From the NCBI GenBank assembly GCA_026770025.1, contig JAMXDE010000007.1, positions 1,116,001-1,180,000 on the forward strand: 64,000 nt of DNA. Reading direction: 5' to 3'. Each line of letters opens with the position of its first letter. Position 1 is the first letter of the stretch. The notes below the pieces were generated by a model. The model was not told the origin of the DNA, made no database searches, and worked only from the letters and a program-made list of their open reading frames with translations. The position numbers and the translations under genes were made by a program. This document shows positions 40,907 through 50,219 of the stretch, piece after piece. Source of the stretch: Craspedostauros australis. Lineage: Eukaryota > Bacillariophyta > Bacillariophyceae > Mastogloiales > Achnanthaceae.

Positions 40907-42646
40907 TCAGGGATACGGCGGAGGGCCGCAACCTTGCAATGGGATATTTGGATTGTTCATGGCTGGCTGACCCAGCCGCTTCTGGATTTGCTGCTTGAGA
41001 CGGTGTTGTTGCAGGACGGACTTCCTGCGCTGCTTCAGGATATGCTCGTGCAGACTCAGATTGGTCAATGATATATCGCGCACGATACGCGCCTTGAGGA
41101 TGCAGCTGACTTGCGATGAATCGTCATCTGCGCGATGCACGGTGCCAATGATCATGACGAGATCATGTGTTGAGATGCCGCGAAGCGGGCCTGGAATGTG
41201 GTCCGGATTGACGTGCACCCGAGCGAGTTGCTGCGGTTTGTCCACGCGTTCTGGTTGTGTTGTTGGCGGACGCGGGGATGCCACAGCTGTGGCAGAAATC
41301 GGAGCGATCGATCGGCGCGTGGGTCTTTGCAGTCCGCCACCGGACCTTGGGCGTGATCGCAGCAGCGACCCAGTTGGTTGGCCAAGACGTGACGATGAAT
41401 GTGGCCTCCTCAATCCGGCCATTGGAGTACGCAACGGACTGGATGACGATGCCATTGGTGAACGGAAGGCGCGTCGTTTCGGAAATGATGCGGCTGGTGT
41501 TTTTGGCGCTGCTTGAGGAGCTGGTGTATCTGGTGTCAACGACTGCATTGCGCTTCCACTACCACCTTGGTGTGACGTGGTTGAGTGCGAAGTGTGTCCA
41601 CGCAATCCATTCTGTTGCTGCCGCATCGTTTCGAACGGATCAGATAGCATGAATTCGACAACGATGTTGCGATCTTCGCCGCCACCTGGTCTGGATTGCC
41701 TCGAATGCAGCTTGCCGGATATGCGCACTGCCTTGCCAACGTACAGCTCGGCATGTTCAAAGTACTCCGCCATGGTGAGAATTTCGGCCGATCCAAAGGA
41801 CAGATTCTGCGATGGGAGCTGGTACAGAGATTCTTCACCACAGGTTGGTTGCACCGACGCCTGCTTTTCCTCCGCAGATGCGACAGGTCGTGGGTGATTG
41901 GATACAATTCCACTGCGAACTGATTGAGATCGGCTCGGACTGGCTTGGGACAAGTTCATTCGATGCTGAGATGTCCTGGTGGTTGATTGGTGCGAACGCT
42001 GGCTGTTTTGCGTGAAACTGAGCTGAGAGGCAGGCTTGTGGCTGGAATGTGACGACTGTGCTTGCGTATTCGTTCTGCGCTTTGAGGCATATGGATTCTG
42101 CATGGCAGATCTTGGTGTTCGACGAGTTTGCGATGTGGAGGCTGACAATGGCGTTGGTGGCGACAGCGCGGTGGTCGTGGACGGCGTCAGTTGGGAGTGT
42201 GGTGTCGTCGTCGTGATGGATCTTTGAGAGGAAGCATGCGATTGACTCAACTTCGCCAGGCCATTGCTGTTGCTGTTGCTGTTGCGATTGCTGTTGCTGG
42301 CGGTGCTTCTCCTTCTTGGATGCAAGAAAGATTGGATGTTGGGTTGCATGGCTGGAATCAAGGAACGCTTTGCAGAGCCTACTTGGGTCACTTTCTGCTG
42401 CTGTTGCTGTTGCTGGCTGTGAGTAGCTTGCGATTGCATCTGCGACAACGGCCTCTTGCGGTATGGATTCTGGATGGGCGTTTTCCCCATGGTGTGGGAC
42501 GTCGCTGGCGTCGACGATGACGGTGTTGCCGTGGCGGTCCTCCCAATTGCCACCGACATGGCGGAAGAGACGGATTCAGCTGGCGTGGATGGTGGAGAGC
42601 GAGGACGGAAATGGGGCAGTGACTGCTTTGTTGTGGGTGGATTCAT
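40907..42646 (-). CDS. TEN1-like OB-fold protein with long disordered N-terminus
   Basis: This single-exon gene encodes 579 residues. The first 270 residues are disordered (Ser, Gln, Thr, Arg-rich, with poly-Gln). An OB-like fold then appears in two parts. Residues about 280-340 have LTMAEYFEHAELYVGKAVRI and a VVEFMLSDPFE strand. After a disordered insertion, about 465-545 has LARVHVNPDHIPGPLRG, DLVMIIGTVHR, CILKARIVRDISLTNLSLHE and an RR-containing C-terminal helix. The second part follows the TEN1 pattern closely (valine strand, GxLxxxxGEL-like, LKARxVR, L-x-L-x-E). TEN1 is the small OB subunit of the CST complex that protects telomeres and primes C-strand fill-in. The assignment rests on pattern recognition alone. 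Residues 101-108 (QPNIQSFL) resemble a PIP box. Confidence 0.6.
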   Translation of the reverse strand: MNPPTTKQSLPHFRPRSPPSTPAESVSSAMSVAIGRTATATPSSSTPATSHTMGKTPIQNPYRKRPLSQMQSQATHSQQQQQQQKVTQVGSAKRSLIPAMQPNIQSFLHPRRRSTASNSNRNSNSNSNGLAKLSQSHASSQRSITTTTPHSQLTPSTTTALSPPTPLSASTSQTRRTPRSAMQNPYASKRRTNTQAQSSHSSHKPASQLSFTQNSQRSHQSTTRTSQHRMNLSQASPSRSQSVRSGIVSNHPRPVASAEEKQASVQPTCGEESLYQLPSQNLSFGSAEILTMAEYFEHAELYVGKAVRISGKLHSRQSRPGGGEDRNIVVEFMLSDPFETMRQQQNGLRGHTSHSTTSHQGGSGSAMQSLTPDTPAPQAAPKTPAASFPKRRAFRSPMASSSSPLRTPMAGLRRPHSSSRLGQPTGSLLRSRPRSGGGLQRPTRRSIAPISATAVASPRPPTTQPERVDKPQQLARVHVNPDHIPGPLRGISTHDLVMIIGTVHRADDDSSQVSCILKARIVRDISLTNLSLHEHILKQRRKSVLQQHRLKQQIQKRLGQPAMNNPNIPLQGCGPPPYP

Positions 42647-43046
42647 CTCGTCTTGCCTGCACTGTGCCGACCCACTACTCTAATATGATCCAGTATGACC
42701 GCGTATGATGGATTTTCGATCACGATTATTCGCAGAGGAGGATGGTGTTGTCTGGATGCTCTCGCGATTCATTCGATGGCAATGGTGGCAACGGAGAACG
42801 GCTTGGACGATCTTGTCTTTCTTGGTGGGTTCCTCTTTGTGCGTTGTGCTTCGTGTTGGGCGGTACTTCTCTCGGTGTGATTTTTGGTGTCTGAACTGGT
42901 GGCAAGTTCTGCGGGTTCGTCAGCGTGGTTGTGAGTCACGAGTCAATCATGTATCCATTTCAGAAACGGGTCATCGGAATCAAGAAATTTGGCGAAAATG
43001 TGAGTTGACGACCATGATGATGACCAATCCCTCGCCGTCGTGGGCT

Positions 43047-43094
<48 letters not shown>

Positions 43095-43239
43095 ACATGG
43101 TTTGCACCATTATTATTGTACAAGTATTGGAGAAGAGGGCAAGAGATCTGTGTGCCACCCTTCCAGAACCTCATTCGCACAATCGAGCAATCGAACGATC
43201 GAAGGACGACTTCCCTCACAAGGCACACGCACAAGCACG
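42647..43239. promoter_or_regulatory. Divergent promoter region with (TC)n tract
   Basis: A 593-nt head-to-head spacer between the TEN1-like and tandem glycosyltransferase genes. A (TC)20 tract is at 43052-43092, about 150 nt before the glycosyltransferase ATG. No gene is recognised. Confidence 0.5.
43052..43092. repeat. (TC)20 microsatellite
   Basis: About 41 nt of uninterrupted TC. It lies in the probable promoter or 5' UTR of the tandem glycosyltransferase gene. Similar CT/GA tracts occur at 30316-30337 and 48952-48968, each just 5' of a gene. Confidence 0.9.
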
Positions 43240-46200
43240 ATGATTGTGAGGAGACCGACGAGAGCAAGGTCATTCCAGAAGTCCATCAATCCTCGATCGC
43301 TTCTGGCCTGCCTCGCGGTCGTCTACTTCATACTGCTGTTCCTACAGATATGCATGCACAGCCCGAATGACACGCAGCATGTGGATGTTCGGTTGCAGGC
43401 GCTGGCCCAATACAAAGGCGATGCACAAAGGCATGCGAAGGATGTGCCGGCGAAGCAACAGCACGATTCGAACGATGAAGATCACGAAGATGCTGCTGAA
43501 GACATGGAGCATCAGGAACCGGAAGAAAAGCATTGGCAGAAACCAAGGTTGCAACGACGCAGCGCACATATGCCACCGTTGCTGCAGGAGGTTCTCGACG
43601 AGTACTACGTGCAGCACAAGCGACCGTACCGCGGTGATCTGTGGAAGATATCCAATTACATTCCGCAGTGGATGAAAGGTAGGCGATGGCAGTGTCCAGT
43701 TTGATCCAGTATCATCGTCCAAGTACTCGGTGCGAATATTGGAATGCTCTAGTGGCGTTGATTGCGTGGATGGGAGATCCACTGCACAAGCTCCAAACTC
43801 GACAGATCATGCATCAACCTCACGACAATCCATCATGATTTCGTTTTCGCGCACCATCGCAACATGCAAAACGTTCTTTGTCCAATGCGATACATCAACG
43901 AACATACGCAACGAACAGAATACTTCGAATGGCACCGCAAGACGAGGGCGCGGTTGACATCCGAAAACTGGGATCAGCACAGCTACCTCATCGTGCAATG
44001 CATTGACGGACAGGACAATCACTGTGGCGGGACGGCGGATCGGTTGAAGTCATTCCCAACGCTCACGAGGATTGCGCAGGAACAGGAGCGGCTGCTCTTC
44101 ATCTATTGGACGTTGCCTGCTCATTTGGAAGATTTCTTGTTGCCGCCGCAAGGTGGGATAGATTGGCGATTGCCGCCGGTGTTGGAACCGATTGTGAGTT
44201 GTGTTTGTTGGATGATTGTGTTTGTGGTGTGATATGTCATTACTCTAAATGCGTGTCTGCGTGCTGCACGTCGATGCTAATGAACGAGTGAATCGGTGTC
44301 ATCCGTGTCAATGTCAACGCCAACGCAACGCCAACAGCAATGAACAGCATGCACAATGGTGAAATGTATCTCTGACCACACCCGTCTTTCATCTTTGCGT
44401 CGATCTCTCTATCTCTCTCTCTCTCTGTGTGTGTTGCAGATTCAAAACAAAACAGAAGGCGACAAGATGCGAAAGTTGATATTCATCGAGAAAGCAGATC
44501 CCATCATCAATTTCATCCTGCGGACGCGGCTGCAGTCTCAGACGGGAGGTGCTGATCACTACAACAACAAGACCAAGGCCACGGATACGTACACATTCGA
44601 GCAGATCTACCATGATATCTGGAGGATATTCTTCACGCCGTCCAAACCCATCGTGGATGGCGTCCAACGCTTATTTAAGACATCCCATCTCGTCCCTGGT
44701 GAGTATTCCGCGTCGCATTTGAGAGCACTGTACGGATACAACAAGATGGATACGAGAGACGAGTTGACCGTGCAGGATTGGACGCACAATGCCTTGCGGT
44801 GCGCCACGGTGCTGCGTCCCAACGGTCCCATCTACTTCACGTCGGATCACAATCACGCCATTCTATCGGCATCGCGGTTGGCATTCCAGAATTCGATCAA
44901 GGTCGTTGTGCGGCATCGCGACAAGCAACCGCTGCATCTGGACAAGGAGGCTGGGCGCATCCGCGATCCCGCAGTCTTTTACGACACTTTCATCGATTTG
45001 TACATGATGGGATACGGCAGATGCGTCAGCTACAACCGTGGCGGGTACGGCACGTGGGGGTTGCTGATTGGTTATGACTCGTCCTGTTCGATCAACCAAA
45101 AGACGACGATGCATGGCTACGCCGTCAAGTGTGATTGGACGTTCGACAGGGATGCAAAAGCGCCCAAACCGACAGGCGCACCGCTCTTCGTGGATGCCAT
45201 GCCACCGCAGGTGCCGGCATTGACGTGGAAACCGCAGGTAGCCAAGATCGTTGCAGCGCCACATATCGTAACAGCGGCACAGCAGCAAGATGATCCACCA
45301 CGCGATCATACGGATGATGCAGCCGTAAGCTTTGTCGGTGACGAGAATCGGCGTCTCGTCGAGGAAGGTTTACCGAAGGACAAGTTGCCGCAGTGGATGC
45401 AAGAGTACCTGTCGTGGCACAAGGAGGAACGTCGACGGCTGGATGAAACGAGGGATTGGAATTCTACCAAGTATCTCATCTTGGAATGCCAAACGAATCA
45501 GCACGCCTGCGGCGGGGTATCCGATCGTCTGAAACCATTGCCGCTGCTGGTGTTGCTCGCGCACCGGTCCAAACGGCTGCTGCTTATCTGGTGGACGAGG
45601 CCGTGCGGTCTGGAGGAATTTCTGGTCCCTCCCAAGGGTGGCGTGGATTGGAGTGTTCCAGAGTGGCTGCAGCCTCACGTGAATGAGAAGCAGCTGTATG
45701 ACAAGAGCATCACGATCACAGTGCATCGATTGAAGTATCACACACAGCAGCTGACGATCCGAACACGCATCCAAACTCCCGGTGGAGGGGAAGACTACTA
45801 CAACGCGCAGGACGAGGTCGATTCTACCTTCGAGTCCGTCTTTCATCAGCTATTCCGTTACTTCTTTGAGCCATCCGAACGATTGCAACGCAAGATCGAT
45901 GCGAATATGGAGACGTACGGGTTGCGGCCGGGCAAGTACGCTGCCGCGCATTTCCGCGTCATGTACGGAGGCCGCAAATTCCGTCCTGCCAACGAGACGA
46001 TCCATCTGACGGTGAACGCCATCAACTGTGCCTCGGAACTGTACCACGGCGGTCCAGTTTACTTCGCGGGTGATATCAAGTTTGCCGTCGACGTCGCGCA
46101 AGAATATGGCAAGCAACGATCCATCGGCGTGGCGTCGTTGGATTTCAATGATGATCCGTTGCACTTCGACAAGGACAAAGAGTGGGCCGAACGCGAGCCG

Positions 46201-46455
46201 TCCGAGTACGATGACACCTTCATCGATCTGTACATGCTGGGGAACAGCCGATGCGTGACGTACTCGAACGGTGGGTACGGATCCTTCGGGCAACTGCTGA
46301 GCTACGATTCCAAGTGTTCCGTGCGGCATTACCAGAAACATGAAATCGCCAAGAATTGCACGTGGACGAATGTCGCTGGTGTTCCCGAAGACTTGGAACC
46401 GCCGGAGATGATCATTCCGGAAGAGCTGCAGAATGACCTTGCTGCCAAGCAGTAG
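43240..46455 (+). CDS. Type II membrane protein with two fucosyltransferase-like modules
   Basis: Three exons (43240-43678, 43919-44193, 44440-46455; introns 240 and 246 nt) give 909 residues. A membrane anchor at about 20-39 (SLLACLAVVYFILLFLQICM) sets a Golgi type II topology. Two homologous modules follow. Module 1, about 139-450, has IPQWMKEYFEWH, CGGTADRLKSFP, GGIDWRLPP, HLRALYG, PIYFTSDHNHA and FIDLYMMGYGRCVSY. Module 2, about 554-895, repeats it: LPQWMQEYLSWH, CGGVSDRLKPLP, GGVDWSVPEW, HFRVMYG, PVYFAGDIKFA and FIDLYMLGNSRCVTY. The GG-x-x-DRL and HxR features are those of GT23/GT65/GT68-type fucosyltransferase folds. Alignment of the two modules independently confirms both splice junctions. 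Donor and acceptor are unknown. Both modules keep the main motifs. Confidence 0.8.
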
Positions 46456-46636
46456 GTGATGATTGATGTATGGAATATCCGTACTCTAGTCCTGGTATAG
46501 TATGTGTGTGTGTTGTTGTTGTTGTTGGGCAATTCTCCTGCGAAGACGACAGTCGTTGTTGAAGTGCATGGCACACGTTAATTGGGGGTGAATGGGCCTA
46601 AATAGAGTAGATCAAGCATGCTGTACTCTACCAAAT

Positions 46637-47323
46637 TCACCAATCCGCCCGCGACCTGCGACGGCCCTTCTTGGTCTCACTGCGCCGCCGTTTGCGTTCG
46701 ATGTTGCGCTGCTTGCCCTCCTTGCTGATCCCCACACGCTGCTTGCGTTCCTTGGGACGCGGGTAAGCCTGCAGGACGAGATCCTGCAGCTTCTGTATCG
46801 CCTCGCGTCGGTTGTGCAGCTGCGTGCGATGCTCTTGGCTGTTCAACGAGAGGTACCCGTCCTTGTTGATGCGATTGGATTGCTGCTGCAGAAGGCGATC
46901 GCGCACTTCGCGCGGGATCCACTGCGCCGTGGGGACGTGGAATCTGATTTCGGCCTTGGTGTTGACCTTGTTGACGTTCTGTCCGCCGGCGCCGGAGGAT
47001 CGTTGGAAGGTGATGTCCAATTGGTCTTCCGGGATGGTGACCTTCTGAGGGACCTTCCAATCGGAGCAGTGGCGATGTTGCTGCTGCCATCGATGTTGCC
47101 ATCCTTGTTGCCATTGCCGAGTTGCAAGGTTCTGATGCTGATGCTGCATTGTATGTACACAAGATGCCGAGATCGGCCGTTGAAGCCGGAGCGGATCTGT
47201 GGTTGCGATCATGCTACTGATGGGTGGAGTCTGATGGCTGACTCGTTGCACCATTTTGGCATTCATGATCGATGATCCTCTGCTCCGGACATGGTGCGGA
47301 ATGATGCCAAATAAAGGCAACAT
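46637..47323 (-). CDS. Mitochondrial ICT1/ArfB-type peptidyl-tRNA hydrolase (mL62-like)
   Basis: This single-exon gene encodes about 228 residues. The class I release-factor catalytic domain is clear: LDITFQRSSGAGGQNVNKVN carries the GGQ loop that cleaves peptidyl-tRNA. TKAEIRFHV, WIPREVRDRLL and the basic tail (ERKRRRSETKKGRRRSR) complete the ArfB/ICT1 type. There is no codon-recognition domain, so it acts on stalled ribosomes regardless of codon. In animals ICT1 is also a subunit of the mitoribosome. The first 100 residues are His/Gln/Arg-rich, probably a mitochondrial presequence plus linker. The start is uncertain: ATG at 47323 or 47266. It shares a divergent promoter with the YtoQ-like gene. 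Confidence 0.85.
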   Translation of the reverse strand: MLPLFGIIPHHVRSRGSSIMNAKMVQRVSHQTPPISSMIATTDPLRLQRPISASCVHTMQHQHQNLATRQWQQGWQHRWQQQHRHCSDWKVPQKVTIPEDQLDITFQRSSGAGGQNVNKVNTKAEIRFHVPTAQWIPREVRDRLLQQQSNRINKDGYLSLNSQEHRTQLHNRREAIQKLQDLVLQAYPRPKERKQRVGISKEGKQRNIERKRRRSETKKGRRRSRADW

Positions 47324-47722
47324 GGTGTGACGAGCACTCCGTTCTTGTTGCAATCTGAATGGCTATCTCTCTCTCGATCGTGCTCTCGAGCAGCCCTTGT
47401 TAGAGCATCGTCATCGCCGTTGCCGTCACCATCAACAGTGTCGTTGCTGGGCGGACGTCCGTTGCGCTTCGATGAAGATGGACGGATGGTGCAGAGCCAA
47501 AAGAGAAAACAACATTTGATGGTTCGTGTTTCACTTGTGTTGGCTGTTTTGTGGTAGTGTTTGGTTTCCACACAGATGACGTCATCCGACGTCACGCACA
47601 CCAAAAGTCATCCACACACATCAGTGTGGCGCGAAAGATCACAAAACAGCAACTCACGCACAAACAACAACAACAACAACAACAACAACTGTAATTGTAC
47701 GAATACACCACTACTCCAAACC
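47324..47722. promoter_or_regulatory. Divergent promoter region with CRE motifs
   Basis: A 399-nt head-to-head spacer. TGACGTCA at 47577-47584 is followed after three bases by CGACGTCACG (47588-47597). A CAACAA run at about 47665-47690 is likely 5' UTR of the YtoQ-like gene. The upstream in-frame codons of that gene (47561-47722) are Asn-rich and probably untranslated. Confidence 0.45.
47577..47597. promoter_or_regulatory. Paired CRE-type sites
   Basis: A palindromic TGACGTCA and a second GACGTCA core lie 11 bp apart, about one helical turn, between two divergent genes for probable mitochondrial proteins. bZIP control is inferred. Confidence 0.4.
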
Positions 47723-48340
47723 ATGATGCATGCCACCGCAAAGTCGCTGATCGGCGCCGCACGAACAGGCGTTGCCCGAACCTCCCGTCTGAACTTCTCC
47801 TCCACAACGGTGGCAGCGGAGAAGGTCTGGAAGGTCTACCTCTCCGGCGAGATCCACTCGGACTGGCGCGAAGTCATCGCCGATGGCGTCGCCAAGAAAC
47901 AGCTCCCCGTCGCGCTGACGTCGCCCAACACGAGCCACGAGGACAGCGACGACTGCGGTGCCATCATCCTGGGCATGCAGGAGGAACGACCCAACTGGGA
48001 CAAGATCGGCGCCAACATGAACGCCGTGCGCACGAAGACCTTGCTCAGCGAGGCCGATGTCGTCGTGGTGCGATTCGGTGAGAAGTACCGCCAATGGAAC
48101 GCCGCGTTCGATGCGGGATATGCGTCGGCGTTGGGCAAGCCCGTTATCACGCTGCATCCACCGGCCATCTCTCACATGCTCAAGGAGGTCAATGCGAGCG
48201 CCAACGTGGTGTGCGAAGAGCCGGAGCAGGTCGTCGATACGTTGGCGTATGTCATTAACGGCGATCTTCCAACGCCACGAGATGGCGATGCATGGGTTCC
48301 CATCGCCGATCGGTTGGGCAAGGGCAATCCTAATCCATGA
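47723..48340 (+). CDS. YtoQ-like family protein, mitochondrial presequence likely
   Basis: This single-exon gene encodes 205 residues from MMHATAKSL (ATG at 47723). The YtoQ signature is strong: VYLSGEIHSDWREVI, LTSPNTSHEDSDDCGAIILG, NAVRTKTLLSEADVVVVRFG, EKYRQWNAAFDAGYASALGK and EEPEQVVDTLAYVING. The family has a flavodoxin-like fold related to nucleoside 2-deoxyribosyltransferases. Its biochemical role is not established. It is common in bacteria. The first 30 residues (HATAKSLIGAARTGVARTSR) are Arg/Ala/Ser-rich, without acidic residues, matching a mitochondrial presequence. The unusual WNAAFDAGYA segment that would sit at the nucleotide pocket is intact. Confidence 0.87.
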   Translation: MMHATAKSLIGAARTGVARTSRLNFSSTTVAAEKVWKVYLSGEIHSDWREVIADGVAKKQLPVALTSPNTSHEDSDDCGAIILGMQEERPNWDKIGANMNAVRTKTLLSEADVVVVRFGEKYRQWNAAFDAGYASALGKPVITLHPPAISHMLKEVNASANVVCEEPEQVVDTLAYVINGDLPTPRDGDAWVPIADRLGKGNPNP

Positions 48341-48978
48341 GCAAGGTGTGGCGGAAACAATGAGATTTGATTGCGACACAGGAATAAAGTCCGCCATTCT
48401 TGTAGAGAAGTACTGATGCTATACCCGATTCCTAATGTCTGCATGCGAGAGTATTGTTTGCGCACTCGCGATAGAAGTGCAGCTGGTTGTTGGTTAAGGT
48501 TAGATCGCGAGCTTCGTGGAGTCCTGTCGGAGAGATACGTCCATCGCCCTTTCGTGGGATTTCTTTCTTCTTTGCGATCTAGAAAACGATTTCTCTAGAC
48601 TTCCGAAAGGATACCATTTCGTGTGATTCGTGATACCATCAAGAAGAAGCTCGAAGCCGATCATTAATTTTACTCATATTTGTATACAATAATAAACAGA
48701 TACTTAATGACGTTGCCATTCTTGGGAAGTCGCCAAAGCGAGCCCAATCGCCGAAGACGATTCCCTCGCCACTCTTCTCACGTTCACAAAATGAACGACA
48801 TCAATTTTTTCCACATGCTCATTTTCTTTCCTGCATCGACAAACTCACCCCTCTGACAACATTCCACAAACTACATCCTCGTCTCCGTCCACAATTACAT
48901 AAAATACCATACACCCCCAACGAAGAAGCATCAGACCGCTCCTATCCCGTCCTCTCTCTCTCTCTCTCTTCAACCACC
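48341..48978. other. Spacer with CT tract
   Basis: 638 nt between two plus-strand genes. A CT tract at 48952-48968 ends ten bases before the ATG at 48979. TCTCTAGA is at about 48592. The stretch 48660-48720 is AT-rich. No gene is recognised. Confidence 0.5.
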
Positions 48979-49722
48979 ATGACCGATCTGTACGTCGTCT
49001 CCGTCGATACCAGAGGCAAGTCCTCGTCCGACATCTCGGGCTACGAGGAGCATCTCTGCTCCAAGCAATTCTTCAGCAAGAGCATCGTGGGCCATGTCGA
49101 CTGCATCGGCGTCAAGAGCATCATCGCGGAGCTCTGCGGTCTCAACATGACCATCTACTTTCACAAGAGCACCCTTGCCAAGCCCGATGAGAAGGCAGCC
49201 TCCAACTCCTCCATCTCGGGACCCGACCTCAATCGCGCTGCGGCCTTGCTGACCATGGACCCCAACACAGGTTGCGCGCAGTACAACGTCAGGGGCATCG
49301 CCTACGTCGTTCTTGCCGACGGGCAGGCACCCTTGTCGTTCCGTCAGGTCTGGGGATTGCAGGAGCTTGCCAACTACGCCAAGGACACCTACAAGAGCGA
49401 TCCCAACAATCCCGATTGGGGCAAGCGAAACCTCCTGCGCCTTTGCAAGGAGTACCGCCAAAAGCTGTGGGGTCCGCTCAGCATCTACGAATACCGATCG
49501 GATCTGTCCGATACAGTGGAACCGCCCAGCGTCATCAATCTGCGACCCAACAGGGAAAGGACGAACAACGAGAATCAACAGCCCCATCCACTAACTGCTA
49601 GCAGCGGCAAGGACAGGAACAAGATCATGAGCAGTGACAGCAGTCTGACATCGCAATCGCAGTCCACCACCACAAGTCGTCGGCGACGACGACGGTTTTT
49701 CGGAAGAGGTATCTTGCGTTGA
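48979..49722 (+). CDS. Unknown protein, conserved-looking core with basic tail
   Basis: This single-exon gene encodes 247 residues in a good start context (CCACCATGACC). Residues 1-175 look folded: a beta-rich start (MTDLYVVSVDTRGKSS), CGLNMTIYFHKSTL, MDPNTGCAQYNVRGIAYVVL, and a helical segment (RQVWGLQELANYAKDTYKSD, NLLRLCKEYRQKLWGPLSIYEYR). The last 70 residues are disordered and end in a very basic cluster (SRRRRRRFFGRGILR), possibly a nuclear signal or membrane-binding patch. There is no signal peptide or membrane span. I do not recognise a family. Confidence 0.75.
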   Translation: MTDLYVVSVDTRGKSSSDISGYEEHLCSKQFFSKSIVGHVDCIGVKSIIAELCGLNMTIYFHKSTLAKPDEKAASNSSISGPDLNRAAALLTMDPNTGCAQYNVRGIAYVVLADGQAPLSFRQVWGLQELANYAKDTYKSDPNNPDWGKRNLLRLCKEYRQKLWGPLSIYEYRSDLSDTVEPPSVINLRPNRERTNNENQQPHPLTASSGKDRNKIMSSDSSLTSQSQSTTTSRRRRRRFFGRGILR

Positions 49723-50219
49723 TCAGTTGGCATGATCTAATGATGAGACGAGAGGATGACGAGATGCGATAGGAGACAGGACACAGCGAATCAAGCTGTG
49801 TGATCAGCTGCACCAAACAATACTTTGCCTGTTTCGAGTTGGCCTGTCGGGTGGCTGGTTTGCGACACTTGGCATCATTCGTTCCCTCTCTCTCTGTACT
49901 GTATTCGTTTAGCCAGCAACCAAACTGAGCAACACAAGAGACAATCATTACAGCACGGTATGGCACGACACAAGAGAACAGCACAGGACAGAATACAGGA
50001 ACAAGTCGCTTCCAACTCCAAGAATCATCTCTGTGACGTTCAATGCAAGCAAGAACACCGTCAAACATGATCTGCCACGTGTGCATAGCAGAGTAATATT
50101 CCATATTTTAGGACGAGAATACATTTTGAAACACTACGGCATACTCCTACAGTGTGATTCCATTCTCGCGATGTTGATTGCGTCGAACGTGATCAACCGC
50201 ATCCAACGCAGATAGATCA
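49723..50219. other. Convergent spacer
   Basis: A 497-nt tail-to-tail spacer. I see no gene or repeat of note. Confidence 0.55.

Noticed and set aside
44356-44439. Start of the third glycosyltransferase exon as an independent gene
   Set aside because: The ATG lies in the pyrimidine-rich intron end; alignment of the two modules shows that the exon continues from 44193.
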